From Marisa cornuarietis (Eukaryota; Mollusca; Gastropoda; Architaenioglossa; Ampullariidae), in NCBI GenBank assembly GCA_004794655.1, contig SMMW01000585.1, positions 5,600,001-5,664,000 on the forward strand: a DNA stretch of 64,000 nt, given 5' to 3'. Each line of letters begins with the position of its first letter. Position 1 is the stretch's first letter. Both the position numbers and the translations under genes were made by a program. This document shows, piece by piece, positions 49,401-62,775 of this stretch. The notes below the pieces were generated by a model. That model was not told where the DNA came from and did no database searches. It saw only the letters and a list, made by a program, of their open reading frames with translations.

Positions 49401-52400
49401 ATATTGACATGACATGATTTTAGGAGATACTTTGCCTTTTAAATATCTGTTGTCCTTAAGAAGAGCAATATACTTTAAAAATATTGTTGATAAAGTCATC
49501 GCAAGCAAGTGTAACCGCTACAGAAGATTTCAATGCCTTCACTGAGCTATTCAGATCTCAGTCACCGTTTCCTGTCTATATCAGATCCCAGTCATCTTTT
49601 CCTGTCTGTCTCAGGTCCCAGAGAAATATGAGGATATGTACAAGTCGATAGAGACTATGGACAGGAGAGTTTATTGCGGTGAGTGACGGACGTGGCAGAT
49701 TTTGTACAGACTATTCTCTTTCGTCTGGAAATGTCAAAACACATACGCAAAGAAAAGTTTGGGAGAAGCTAAAGAAACGAGTTTAAGATGACAGGTTAAA
49801 AATAAAATGTTTATTTCCCTCTTTACACGATGAACGAAGTCAACAATTTTTTTCGTTGCTAAGCTTCCCAAGACGGAGACAATGAATGGCCACCATTGTT
49901 ACAATGCACACGTGTGGTTATATATGAAAGCCAAGTCGTTCGGATACCATAATTGGTTTATACTGAGCGCAGTCCATCAGATTTCTGTCTATCGGGTAGT
50001 TCTGCATTATTCCGGTTTATACGTGGTTTATTCTCCTCGCACTCCATGATGGGTGATGTTCTTGATGGTGGACTCGTTCTACAACACTATAGTTTATTCT
50101 GTGTATACTCATTCACATACGATGTCCTTTGAACAGTCTTACAATATTTAGGCTTACGCATTGTTTATTATCTGCATACACCTTCATGTGAGGCGTCCAT
50201 AATAGTTTATACACGCATTATCAGGAATGCTGCTTATGATTGTTTATTTATAGTTTATCATATGTTTATTCTATGTATGGTGTCCATGATGGCTTGCTCA
50301 TGGGTTATTACATGTACATTCTATTATGGAGTATCTATGAAGATGCTTTATACATGGCTTATACTTTCAATCAGGGATGGTGTCCATGATGGATGAGTCA
50401 TTCGGTAACATCACGGCGGCGCTGGACCGTGCCGGACTGCTGGACAACGCGCTGCTCATCTTCACCACTGACGTGAGTTTGGAGTTACCGGCCCTTTGCG
50501 GTGCGCTAATTCCCCCTTCTCTCCCCTTAAGTCTCGTTTTCTAACGTTCGAGCTACTGTCGATATGTTAGTCCTGTGTCATCTCTCTCTACCTGTCGAGT
50601 TCTATACTCTTAGATGTAGGCAACTCAAAGAGCACTAGGGGGTAGAATTTTTGTCAATGAAATACAAGTACGTATAGAACTCTCAGAGCAGTGTCAGGAT
50701 ATCAGAAAGCTTGACAGTATAAACCTCAGGTGCAAAACCTTTCTCTCCAGAATGGAGGTCCAGTTGTTCACGGAGCCAACAACTGGCCACTACGGGGTGC
50801 CAAGACTACATTTTGGGAAGGAGGTACCCGGGGTGTAGCCTTTGTCTGGAGCAAAAATCTTGTTTCCAAAGCTGGGACTATAACTAATGAGTAAGTCTGT
50901 ACACTCAACCAAATTCCTTGAAAATTTCATTCATGAACAGAAAAACAGTCTGCCAACATTGATGTGGATTTTGAATCTCCACAGTTTATCATCCCTTTTT
51001 TGTATGTTCCTGTGTGTATTCAAATTTGAGAGCTCGTAAGTTTGTGCATCAGGGCTAGAGCTAGATTGAGAGAAAGAACGAATGGAACAAAAGATAGAGG
51101 AAAGGAATGATATTTTACGAAAGAAAGCATTAATTCATTAGGAAAAATTACAGAAAAAGAATATAACATTAGCTTTTATAATCATTTATTTACACTACTT
51201 TTACAGAATGATGCATGCCGTAGACTGGTTTCCAACAATACTACATTTAGCCGGCGCAGAAGCTCGTAAGTTATACTTTGTTCAGCTTACTGACAGCTGC
51301 GGACACATCACACGATGACACATGGCGATGCCTTGCACCAAAAAACAAATTATTTAATTTAAAATAAAGATGACTATATTGGTAAAAAATGTTTCACCCA
51401 ATCTCACTTTTTTCAAAAAAGTTTAATCGTCATGGCAATGTAAAAAAATATCGAGATTTATTGAATGAAGTTACATTGTTAGTGCAAGATATGCAATTTA
51501 TAAATTAGTCCATCTGAAATAATTTGAACTGGTTATTGCAGCCAGTGACCTCGATGGCGTGAACCAGTGGGACATGCTCAGTCAGGGGGCCGCCAGTAGT
51601 CGATTTGAGTTCGTCTACAACATCGACACCATCATGAACAGCACCGCTATCAGGTTAATGGTGTTGTTATCGTTGCTTGGCTGCTGGAGGTGAAAAGAGG
51701 ATCATGTTTTAGCTTGTCTGCCTATCTTTCTTTCTATCGACATGTCTCTGTACCTTTGTCTGTCCATCTGAAGTTCTGCATTTTCGCTACTTTTTATATT
51801 GCTCGTCCTTTTCCCAATACCTTTATCTTCTCCATCTCATTCTCAAACACCTTTATCTCTCTCTTTTGGTTAGCAGCCTCTTCTGTCTTCCTTAGCAACC
51901 CCTTTTCTCTTTCTCGCCAGCCTTTTTTAGCTTGTTCAGCAAACTTTTCTTTCGTGCTCAGCAACTCTTTATCTCTTATTCGGCAATATTATCAGCGCTC
52001 AATATCTTCCTATCTTTATTTTTTTCTTTTCTCAACGGCTCCGCCCTTCCCTCTTTCTCTCTCTCTACTTCTTCTTCTTTCTCCTGTAATCCATTCCCGA
52101 ATGTTCCAGGCTTGGGATTCAAGACAATCTTTTTGGGCATAAACAATGCCCGTAAGCTCTATTTAGCCCACGGAATTTAGTGCACGTTTCTGTCTGGAAA
52201 AGCAAACAAACATTCATTTAATGTTAACTTTTTATCTTCCCTTTTCGCGTCAAAATTTGGCTTATTTTTATGTTTGGCTCAAGTTAGTATACTTTGCTAA
52301 TATCTGCATCAGAGGACATGTCATGTATTTGCTTAGAAACAGCTGCCAGGTGACAATTTGCTTTTACTCCAGGTACAAAGACTACAAGTTGATGACTGGA

Positions 52401-52856
52401 TCTCCAGGGAACTACAACGGGTGGTATCCTTTGCCAAAGTTGACGGGAGGAGACTCACGACAGTTCTTGTTCAGCAACAACAGTGAGCAGGATTCAGAAT
52501 GGGGGCCCCAACTTTTCAACATTAAGAGTAAGTTGGTGTCTAAGAATTATTCATTAAAATTGTGAAACGGATTATTTAGAACAGTCGGCGATGAAAACAA
52601 CAAGTAGAAACATTTTATTTATTTATAGCAAGAAGTAGAGCTTTAGGTTTTAAGTAATCACAGTCTAGTTTGCTGCGATTCTTAAGGTCATTAGATTAAT
52701 TAATCGTCCATCATTGGGTTAAATGGTTTTTCTGTAGGGTTACACGTGGGTTTGCACTAACGCATAGCCTCCGTAGTATAGACAAACTTGTCAAATACAA
52801 TGCATGTGGCTCTTAATGTTATTGTTCAGGTGTCAACTTCTAGACAACTTCTTCTT

Positions 52857-52913
<57 letters not shown>

Positions 52914-53504
52914 CGCGGGGCCCATCGTGTATATATGCGCGTGAATAATGTCGAGGAGCATTAAATCCCGTAAAATCGTTTGTGTAGAGGGTCTGAAAAT
53001 GTAAAAGAGCTTAATTTCGAGATCGCATCACATAAGGGGTTTTGTTATCAACATTCATTAGGGATGGAAGAAACATTAACATATATATATATATGTATAT
53101 AGTGGTTACTGCAACTGGCTGTTAAAACTCACAATACGTTCATGTAATCCGGGGTCCAAGCCACTCAACAATTTTAACTGAGGATCTGAAAACCTTCAAC
53201 AGTCTTAAGAGGGGCTGTGACAATTCCTAACATTTTATGGATGGAAAACACTTCCGTATTGAGTTGACTATTTCTATCTAAACGTTTTTTTCTGGAGAAC
53301 ATAAAGTCAAAGCTGCATTCTATGTTCACAGATGACCCAGAAGAGCGTGTGAACCTGGCGGACTCGGAGCCGGAGATGTTGCAGTTCATGATGGCCAGGC
53401 TCCACAAGTGGATGGTGAGTGGTGTGCCACCTCAGAACGCACCTGTTGACCCGAAAAGTGACCCCAAGAACTGGGGTGGCGTCTGGACTCCAGGGTGGTG
53501 CTAG
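45773..53504 (+). CDS. ARSB: Arylsulfatase B-like sulfatase (489 aa, 14 exons)
   Basis: Hydrolyses sulfate esters, probably of glycosaminoglycans, in the lysosome or outside the cell. Exons: 45773-45899, 46580-46691, 46849-46900, 47158-47261, 47611-47717, 48266-48330, 49088-49189, 49615-49678, 50375-50472, 50751-50890, 51207-51265, 51542-51653, 52373-52527, 53332-53504; all GT-AG, all phases close, 1470 coding bases. Residues 1-30 form a signal peptide. Metal and catalytic residues are all present: D40-D41 in FIVADDLGW, the CSPSR motif with C78 (formylglycine precursor) and R82, GKWHLG (K132, H134), H219 in [14 protein letters not shown] (D277, N278) and K295 in NNWPLRGAK. It matches the ARSB/ARSI/ARSJ branch in order and length (human ARSB is 533 aa). 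Several N-glycosylation sequons (NSS, NFT, NIT, NTS, NST). The exact substrate and which of the three human relatives is closest cannot be settled here. Confidence 0.95.
46440..46500. repeat. (GT)n / (GC) microsatellite in sulfatase intron 1
   Basis: GT run followed by GCGTGCGTGCG, 80 bases before exon 2. Confidence 0.9.
47826..47985 (+). repeat. SINE fragment in sulfatase intron 5
   Basis: Contains TTGGGTTCAGATCGCG (B-box-like), GACACTCTCTGTATGTGGCA and AGTGAGAAATCGTCTGAAGG with TGGAAGC, matching in order the SINE at 45322-45551 but in the opposite orientation and more diverged. Confidence 0.65.
48307..48690 (+). repeat. 55-bp tandem array that starts in sulfatase exon 6
   Basis: About seven 55-bp units, each beginning GACC. 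The first unit includes the last 24 coding bases of exon 6 and its donor. Unit 3 (from about 48417) repeats GTGACACACATTTTAAC with an intact GTGAGT donor. Units alternate between two subtypes, GTGACACACATTTTAAC and GTAACATGCATTTATAC, suggesting growth as a dimer. Confidence 0.85.
50030..50400 (+). repeat. Degenerate tandem repeat leading into sulfatase exon 9
   Basis: Words such as GTTTATTCT, ATGGTGTCCATGATGG and CATGGCTTAT recur about every 55-80 bases through the intron. The last unit overlaps the start of exon 9 (50375 onward), where ATGGTGTCCATGATGGATGA is coding. Confidence 0.55.
52861..52910. repeat. (CA)n microsatellite in sulfatase intron 13
   Basis: GCGC then about 45 bases of pure CA. 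Confidence 0.95.
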
Positions 53505-54075
53505 TGTCTCTCGAAGATATCTGAAGAGAATGATGACATATGTGGCAGACAATGCAATGCTGCGAAGATTCCTCAGCTACTGAGTAGACGTTTAACATGT
53601 TTGCTTATTGCCGATAGAGAGGCCATAGCTATGTTGTCTGCTTTGACATCCACAGCATTTGTATACCATGACTGTTTCCTTTTTTTCATTAACACAGTGT
53701 ATCATTTTATATATAAAGATTGTACTATTGTATGTCCAAAAATGGTGCTATCTGGTGTAATCACACATGGCCTGTACCTTGTATGCGAATCGAAGTCAGT
53801 TAATCAGTCTTTTGGCATAGTTCCAGAAGTATACACTTTTCAGAAAAAAAAATCATGCCATCGCAAAATATTGTATTAAGATTTCCACCTTGGAAAGATT
53901 GGCAAAACATCTTTCTTGGGGGAATGTTGTAGAAACTAAATAGCGAATGATTCTTTTCTTCGAGCTTGTAATCACCTTTGTAGAGACATGCAAGACAACA
54001 AACACCATAAGCAATGCCTTGAAATGTTTTACTTACATACGTTTGGCAGAATAAAATTGTATGTTATCTACAAAA
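53505..54075 (+). other. 3'UTR of the sulfatase gene
   Basis: AT-rich non-coding DNA after the TAG at 53502-53504. An AATAAA at 54050-54055 is the most likely poly(A) signal; a second AT-rich ATAAA cluster lies near 54218-54223. Confidence 0.55.
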
Positions 54076-54451
54076 GTTCTGTTATGTATAAATGATTTTT
54101 ATTATACTTGCACACTAAAGTCGTGAGGCTTGGTTTGAGGGAAGGTTGCAACTGCATCAGCAGATTGTGCAGGTCTAGTACCCGTATTTACAATTCTGTT
54201 AATATAAAGCAGTATACAAATAAAAATGTTTTTATTCAGACAAGCTGCCTCACCTTAAAGTCTTCCACAGTTATCATCCTTTTTCTTCTTTGGCTTTCCC
54301 CTCTGTCTTTTTTACAAATAGTTTCTAAGTTAATAATCAGCAATAAGACCTGCTGGAAATATATTTGTGCTATTAAAGATGATTTTTGTTATGTTTGTGG
54401 TTGTAAACATTAACATTGTCTTATCAGCTGGACTGCTCAAATGCATTCGTT

Positions 54452-54486
<35 letters not shown>

Positions 54487-54582
54487 CTCAGTTTAAAAGC
54501 TCCCTAAAGCTGCAGTAATATGGTTTATGTAACTCGTAGAAGCAGCATGCACACTGTTAGTCCAGCGCGTCACAGACTCGCA

Positions 54583-54653
<71 letters not shown>

Positions 54654-54947
54654 AACACACAATCTCGTGTACGCGCTTTTCGTCGCCAACCTGTGCGAAG
54701 ACAATAGAACGTGTTCTCAAGTCAGTACACACAATAAACACAATTAAACAAGCTTTTAGCTGCGTGCATGTGGCAGATATGACTACTTGTTTGCACTGTC
54801 ATAGAACAGGAAGAAAGCAAACTGGTCTTCCCGTTGTGACACAAAGTATTGCCGTGAACATTACACCACATCTGCTTTTATTGTCACTGCACCAGGGGGG
54901 AGTGTTACTTCCACGGGCATATTATCTGTGTGTGTGCGCGCGTGTAT

Positions 54948-54985
<38 letters not shown>

Positions 54986-55101
54986 AACTTTACCAAACAT
55001 AGTCACGTATTCATCAAGTTAGCAATACCTAGCAAATACATTACATACACTCTTTCCAAGCGCACGCACGCACGTACAAACACACACAGAGCCACACGCG
55101 C

Positions 55102-55140
<39 letters not shown>

Positions 55141-56130
55141 TGCATGCACTCACACAACACGTTTAAATGTTAGCACCAGTCTATTCTTACACACCTGTTT
55201 GAGGAATCAGTAAACACAAGTGTTTAAGTGTATCCCGTCGATTACACTTGGCGGGCAACCCAGTCATAGACTTGATTTTTTTTTCAGCGCCCCACATAGA
55301 CCAGAAAGATATAAATAACTGCTCGCGCACAAAGAGGTTCACTCACTACAGCCATCATAGTCACACCTCACCTCACCTTGCGCCACCATAGGGAGCGAGT
55401 CGGAATTCCTTTATGTTCTCAGTTACACAGCAGCGACACGTGTCGTGTACCTGTTCATCTTATAAGCAGGAAGAAGCCATTTTAACACAAAATCTAAACA
55501 AGAGAGTGAAAAGCAACTTGAGGTAGATTTAAAAAGTGAGTACATCATTTTCTTATCTATATATATAAATATATTAACCAAATGACATTAATGTCAACAA
55601 TTTCGAGGGGGATATTGATGAGAACCGACATGGATTGTACTGCTGTGAAATGATGATTATATTGTAAAATACTAAACCACGATTATATAAACTGTACGTT
55701 TGATTTTAACGTACAATTCAGTGTTGGCTACACACCTGTGTGCAATGTAGCTCATGTATGTTAGCTGTGACCTAGAAAAGTAGCAGACTGTAAAGTTAAT
55801 TCAAGTGTCGTTTTACACCTGTAATAAAACCTGCTCTTGAAAATGAAACCAATACTGAGCTTGGTCTCACTGTGAAAAAGAAAGATCTAAATATTTTCCC
55901 TAGCGTAACTTTTATTTATTTTATGGTTTGTCTTTCTGGAAGGAAAGTTTTTTCCGATTTGTTTTGTATTAGTTTAGTATGTGACTAGGAAATGAATGTT
56001 TAGTAGTAATAGTCCATGACGAGTATGCGCTATATAAATCTTCATTTATTATGATTATTATTATTATTATTATTATTAAAACAGTTTTCAAAAGTCCGTA
56101 CAGTAATAAATGAACAATGGCTGTTGCAGG
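54076..56130. other. Spacer between sulfatase and MAM-like receptor genes
   Basis: Rich in microsatellites: GT at 54457-54484, CA at 54586-54649, GT at 54937-54983 and CA at 55105-55138. A SINE tail of the GCGCTATATAAATCTTCATT type with (ATT)n lies at about 56028-56079. The promoter and any 5'UTR exon of the receptor gene must lie here; an acceptor TGTTGCAG just before 56130 suggests a spliced 5'UTR. Confidence 0.5.
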
Positions 56131-56133
56131 AAA

Positions 56134-59100
56134 ATGTCAGCACGTCAACTACTTTGGGAAAAGTTAATGCTGCTTTTCATTATACTAATTTCTATATGCT
56201 CCACATCGAATTCTACAAAGTAAGAATTATTAGTCCACTGTTTATGTTGAGTAGTATTTACGTTGATTGATGTATTTACAAAGAAATTCATAATGTGAGC
56301 ATAATGTCTAGTGTTCAGCCCACCATTTTTCTTGATCTATTTCTCACCCTGTATTTGATACCCACATTTCCTGGAAGTTCTCGGCTTCGATTTTAAATGG
56401 CTACTAAATGACTATTTGGTATTTGTTGTTTTTCTTTGTAGTATTGGTTTTGCTGAGTTCAGTACAAGATACTATTTTCTCAAATTTGAGTAAGCAGCTT
56501 CTACTGCCGAGATAAAGTCATGAAAAATGACAAAACCTTGAAATCATGAATACAAGGTTGATACATTTTCGACCAGTAGAAGCCAGTGAAAGAGCTGAGA
56601 TCATAGGTTACTTGTGTATCCGTGAATATCCGAGACTGTAGTGTGAATGCTGATGTTTGTGAGCTTGTATCTCGAGAACCATAATTCACTCAAATTCTTA
56701 AATAGTGCGTTATTTAACTATTTAAATACTAAATAAGTACTTAGATCAGTAAGATAAGCTTAAAAATATATTGTAGAAAATCTTTAGGCTGACCTCTTTT
56801 TCTAGCTCGATAGATGATAGACAACAGAATACAGAAGATATACAGTCTCAAATCGTTAGTTTGCTACCAGTTATCTCGTAACCCCATCTCTTTCCCCTCG
56901 TCACACATTGTAGCAGAAAGGATCTGTCACAAATTTACCTCCTCTTAGTTATGGATCATATTTCTTCATGTCCCCTTCTTTTCCTCTCATCCACGATTAG
57001 TGTTGGGTGGATTGTAGTGAGACTACGAGCTGGGGCTGAAATCGTATATGTTACTGCAGCTTTTATTTTAAAGAATCTCTGGAGCAGTTCGTGTGCTGAA
57101 CGGTTAAGCGTTGTCATTATAACATTGATTAGTTCTGTCTTTGGTACTGATTTCGTCTCGGGCACAAAATTTTTTCCTTAAGGCACATGTTTACAGGGCT
57201 GGCTGCCAGGCCGAGATTTAACCTTAGTTGTTGTTGGCTCGCCGTGAAACATCAAATCTTTCCCCATCCCTATTTAAATATGACTATTTGTGTGAACTGT
57301 ACAAGTGGAAAGTAAGCGTTTTCTCTTTGTTTTCTTGCAGAAGCTGCTCTTCTTACAAAGGCACTGACTATATTGATAAAGATGATGTAGGTCAGTGTTA
57401 CGGCACTCCTTATAAATCCTTTTTATTTTTAACTGAATTCAAATGTTTGAATTTCGAATCTCTTTTATTTTTATGTTAAAATCTTGAAAGTTTGAAGTAA
57501 TTAAAGCAGATGAAGTAACACTTTGTACCAGTTTTACTTCTCGGTAAATTATCCTATAATTACTTGCTCTCATACTGTTTATTAGCCAAAGAGATGTTTA
57601 ATATGTCTATACGGCTTGAAGAAAGTACAAGAGACATTAAATATTATTTATATAATAATACACTACAGTTGGCCATAAACTAGTGTTCCTTATCTAAGAG
57701 AAACAAGACTATAACCACGTCTTAGTTACACTGATATGAAATGTTAAAGTTGCGGGGTCAGTATTTATGTCAACTTTCAGAAAACGACATCACGTTTGGC
57801 GACTGCTCATTTCAGCAGACCCTTTGTAATTACATACAAAGCTGCAAGGATGATGATGCTAATGATTGGACTGAGTCACAAGGTAATAGCTGAGTGATCA
57901 GAATGTTTCTTCTATTTGCATATCGCAAAAGTTACAACGCTCACAAGAAACGAGTGAGAAAATTCACACATCCACGAAGCAGACCTTGTGGATAAGCAAA
58001 CTGTAAACTCTTATACGTCATTAAATCTCATAGTTATCTTTAGATATTTCATCGCTCGTTGTATCCCTTATTCTCTTTCCTACACCCTGATAGTTTATAA
58101 GTTTTAAGAACCCTCCTTACATTTGGACGAATAAAAGAATGCCATCATTTTCTTTCGCGTTCACGAATGTGCATGGATTTACATGATCTCATGTAGACAA
58201 AATATTTTACGTTAAGGTATTTTTGTTCTTTTCTGTGTGCTGTCACCACCCAAGGTCAATCGTTTTAACTACATCATTTGGCTGTCATATTCTGTTGACC
58301 ATGCATTACTTAGGATATTGATTGTTGATTGTTGTATCACCGTTTATGTTCTTCTGATTCCAGGTGGCGCCGTGTGTCCTGGGAGTGACGCAGGTCAGTA
58401 CAACTCTTTCTCGGTCCTGCTCTCACCTTTGCTGTCAATCACACAAAATACGTCCCTTGCATTCAAGTACTCACAATGGTTGCCAGGAAAACTCAGTGTG
58501 TTTCTAGCAACAACCTCAGGGATAACAGAAGTGTACAGCGGAAAAGATGAGCAGGGTTCTTTACAACACGTGTTGTACATCACCTCATTGGTGGCAAAGG
58601 TGTGTCTTCACTTTTTACACATAAAATAATATTCATCTGTAGATATGCAAAAATGTTCGTTAGAAAATATTGATGCATTTACAAACAATAAGCGTATGCA
58701 CATGCAACCCGCAGCCAGAAACAAAGCTTTATATTATCAACTGAGTTTGAGATCTATAGAAGCTCAGAGTTAAGTAATAAGCTAAGTAAAGAGTAAAGTA
58801 GCTCAATACTTAAGGGAAAAAATGAAAAGAACAAAAAACATTTTGTTTGGACTTGCACAGATAGGTTTTAAGGCTCGGAAAGCAGAGCCTGGCTTGAATG
58901 TAACACTCAGCTACGTGAAGCTCACAGCAGATCCCCGCTTCACAACAACTCCAGGTACAAACAAACGTTAAGCCACTGTGTCATTGTTGTATAGGGTCTT
59001 TAACAAACACTTTTATAAAAATCTATTATCTCAGTATTTCCTATTACGAAAATATAAATCGCAGAGGAGAAATGACAGAACTGAAACTATATTTTATATT

Positions 59101-62100
59101 GATACATATCATATCGTAACATTGTGTACCTGTTATATGAATCTGTATATGCCATAAAGCTTCCGTTTGAATGAGTCCGGGGAGGAAGAAGACAGTTACA
59201 TCCTGTTTACTCCCAGGATGACTAGCCTGTAATAATTGCCCCAGAAGCCTGTATTTCTCTAAAGAAGTAAACGTGGAGGCTTGAATCATTGTCCCGAGTC
59301 AGCTGTATATCAAACTAACTGAATGCTGTGGCCTTAGCCGTAACTCGTGTAACTCTCATCGTTTCCCTTGACGACTACAGAATCAAATGAGGGTAAACAT
59401 GTCTGGAGTTATGCAACGACATTTACACACGTATTACTCACACTCAACGCTAAACATTTTCTGCAGCCCGCGTGACTCTCACGAGGACCTCAACCATACG
59501 TGACGGTTCTGTCGTCCTCTCCTCGACCCAAACAGGTAATGTTAATTCCAGGATTGGCAAAAATGACTGACAAGAAATACATCCTTCTACGAAACTGAAG
59601 GCTAACGTTTTGAAAAGTTGCTGCGCTGTTAAATAAGTACATACTATTATGTGATGTTTACAGTAATGGTATGCGTATGCATGAGTATGTTAGCAAACGC
59701 ATGTTGCTAGGTATGAAGACAAAATAAATGTATCTATATCTCAACAAGAAACTTATCGTATTAACAAGATAATGCATAAAACGTTCTTTTAGCTCAAGTA
59801 CCTGAAACAGGGACATCGTCCACCTCTGACCAGTTAGTTACAACCTTCTCGACTGAATCAGGTAAAGTTGACACCATTACTGGAAACAAATGACTGGCAA
59901 AGGTAAAAGCGGTTAGAATTTTACTTTAGAAATGAACTAATAGGCAATTTTAAGTGGAATTTAATGAACAGTTACTGAACCTTAACTACCGAAACTATAC
60001 ATGACCTACACTTTGGAAGGCGCTTGTTAGAACAATCCCCCTCCTTCCAACTCCTTAGCGTTTTACTTTAAAATAATTGTAGTTGCTAGAAGATTCTCCC
60101 TGTTGACTGATAATCTTAACCAATATAAATACCAGTTAAATATGAAAGTACTCAAAATCACGTATATAATTTTTGTTATTTTACCAACTTTTGACTACTC
60201 TGATGTCAGTTGAGATGGCTGTACTGACATACAATCATCAATCTTAGAAAAACATTACTTTAAAGCTATTAGAATTTTTATTAAAAGTATAAAGGGAACT
60301 AGTCATTCAAAATTATACAGTGATTCGGGATCTTGAAAGAAGAAAAAAGACGGAGACTAATACTCTATTTTAAAATGATAAATGGGCTTTGAACTGATTG
60401 TTTATCACAAATTTTACCCCCTCTGGTCTCAGTAATTAAGCCTTCCCACAGACGTAGCCTAAATGAAAGACGTGCTCGCAATAAGAATTGAAGTTTATAG
60501 AAATTCGTTTTTCCCTAAGCAACATCTGAGGGAAACTACCTACCATAAAACATTCAATCAAAGACATCACTTTGATAGTTTAAGAGAAATATCAGAGCGC
60601 TTGACAGCAAAGTTTCCGCTTTCTTTTATACTGGTAGTCGTACTGACCAAGGTTTACATTCTAGGTTATATACTGGAATAAATAACTTAAATTTACATAA
60701 TGTAATAGACATTTATCAATAACTCCTCATGTTCATGTGGTCCCTAAAGTGAGTCAGTGGATACTCGTATTAAGTTTAATAAATCTTCGTTATGGTAATT
60801 ATTCATAAAATTAAATTATCTTCTCAATTTCATTAAGATGCAAACTCTATACTCTTTGGCCATCCTGGACTAACACTTAAAACTGTAATTTTTGTTTAGT
60901 GATTCATGAATTGGTTAGACAGATTAATGCTTTAAGTAATCATATGTGTATACTGCACAATTGTACATGGCTTGATATGCTCTGTTGTATTCACCTTTTA
61001 TGTTCAGGTATCATTAACTTTTTTGTTTAGACTCTGATTTTATTTTGTTATTCACCACTAATCTCTTTCTGTAATTAGTTTTAATACTTTTGATCTTGTT
61101 ATTGAACTACCCGTTTATTTGGACAATTGTTCTTTTAGGGTGACCACATATTATAAGCTTATGCACTTAGTGGCAAACCATTTCTGCTCTACAGAAAAAA
61201 GTAAAATCTCTACATTGCACCTTTTCTGTGATTTTTCAAAAGTTAAAGTGCCTTAAAGGCGTACTCACTGTGTAAAAGAATTTTCGTTTTTTTCTCAATG
61301 CTTGCTGATGGTATAGTACACCAAAGAGAAAATCAGCTTCAGAAATGTTTTCTATTATGACGGATATCGTATTTGTCATTGTTTTATTTTGCGGTCTTTC
61401 ATATTAATAATTTTGTAGCCTTTACAATAACATTTGAATATAAATTTACAACACAACAGTACATTTTTATATGTGCTTTGTATGGTTTATAACTTCTTAA
61501 ATTAGCTTACATTTTAGCTATCAGGAGCAGTAATAAGAATATATAATACATTAGTTTTATTAATTGTTTTAGTTGCTATGCTGGATACCGAAAAACAAGA
61601 AGGCAGTAGTAACGTCGGTATAATAGTCGGCGTCCTCGTACCTGTCATTGCTGTTATTGTTGCTGGTGTCGTTGCTGGGATTTTTATTTTGAGACTCCGT
61701 AACAAGCGACAAAATTGGTAAGAAGAATCATCTGTTTTATTACACGCACCTTACAGCATCTGCAGTATGTTTAGCTAAACATCATAGTAGTCACTGGAGT
61801 TATATATATATCTGTCATCTATTAAATACTATTAATGATTATGCATCTTACATATCAAAGTAACATTAGTAAGTCATATGGCAGTGCCTGATACGCACTT
61901 ACCATATTAACGAATAATATCATTAACGCATTTTCCTTTATGAGACTTAAACTTACTTAATTTTTGTGTTTTACTTGCAACTGTAAGTCTGGCTGTCATA
62001 TAGAGAAAAAGACACTGACACAGACTTTGTACCCTTCTATTCATGTTTTTCTAGGACATTCCTCATAACTATTTTTATTGGAAATTTTGACTTGAGCAAC

Positions 62101-62685
62101 TTAAGTGAACAATTAACATTAAAATGTCAAAATGTTATCTAATAATTAATAATAAATATTCATGTACCTTCGTGTCAAGCAAAAGAAAAAAATATTATTG
62201 TTTGAAAATGGTGATGTTGTTAATTGTTCCCTTAACCGACTGTTAATTTACGGCAGGGGATACTGAGGTGACTCAGTCATTTGCTCCCGTGTCTTGGCTG
62301 ACATGTTAACAGCCTGCCACTGAGACTGAGATAGATTGTGAGGTTTGTTTGGTCTGTTGAGCCACTACATGATCTTGGTTTTGTCATGTTCATGGTTCTC
62401 TCTTTGCAGTAGTGATAGGCAGACCGCAGTGACAGACAGACAAAATATTTATCCCAGTGCAGGTCAGTACCTCATGACATTGCACACATTGTGGGTTGTA
62501 CGAGCAGCTTAAGAGTTTAACGGCAGTTTTAATTTTTTACTTACTTTTCATTAGACACCTTTTGTCTATGCACACAACAGAAAAAAATAACACGCAAGAG
62601 CAGGTATTTCTCTTTTTCTGTCCACACACATGCGCATATGCAGCCACGTACAAACATACAAAGAAACACACAAATGAAATGGAAA

Positions 62686-62775
<90 letters not shown>

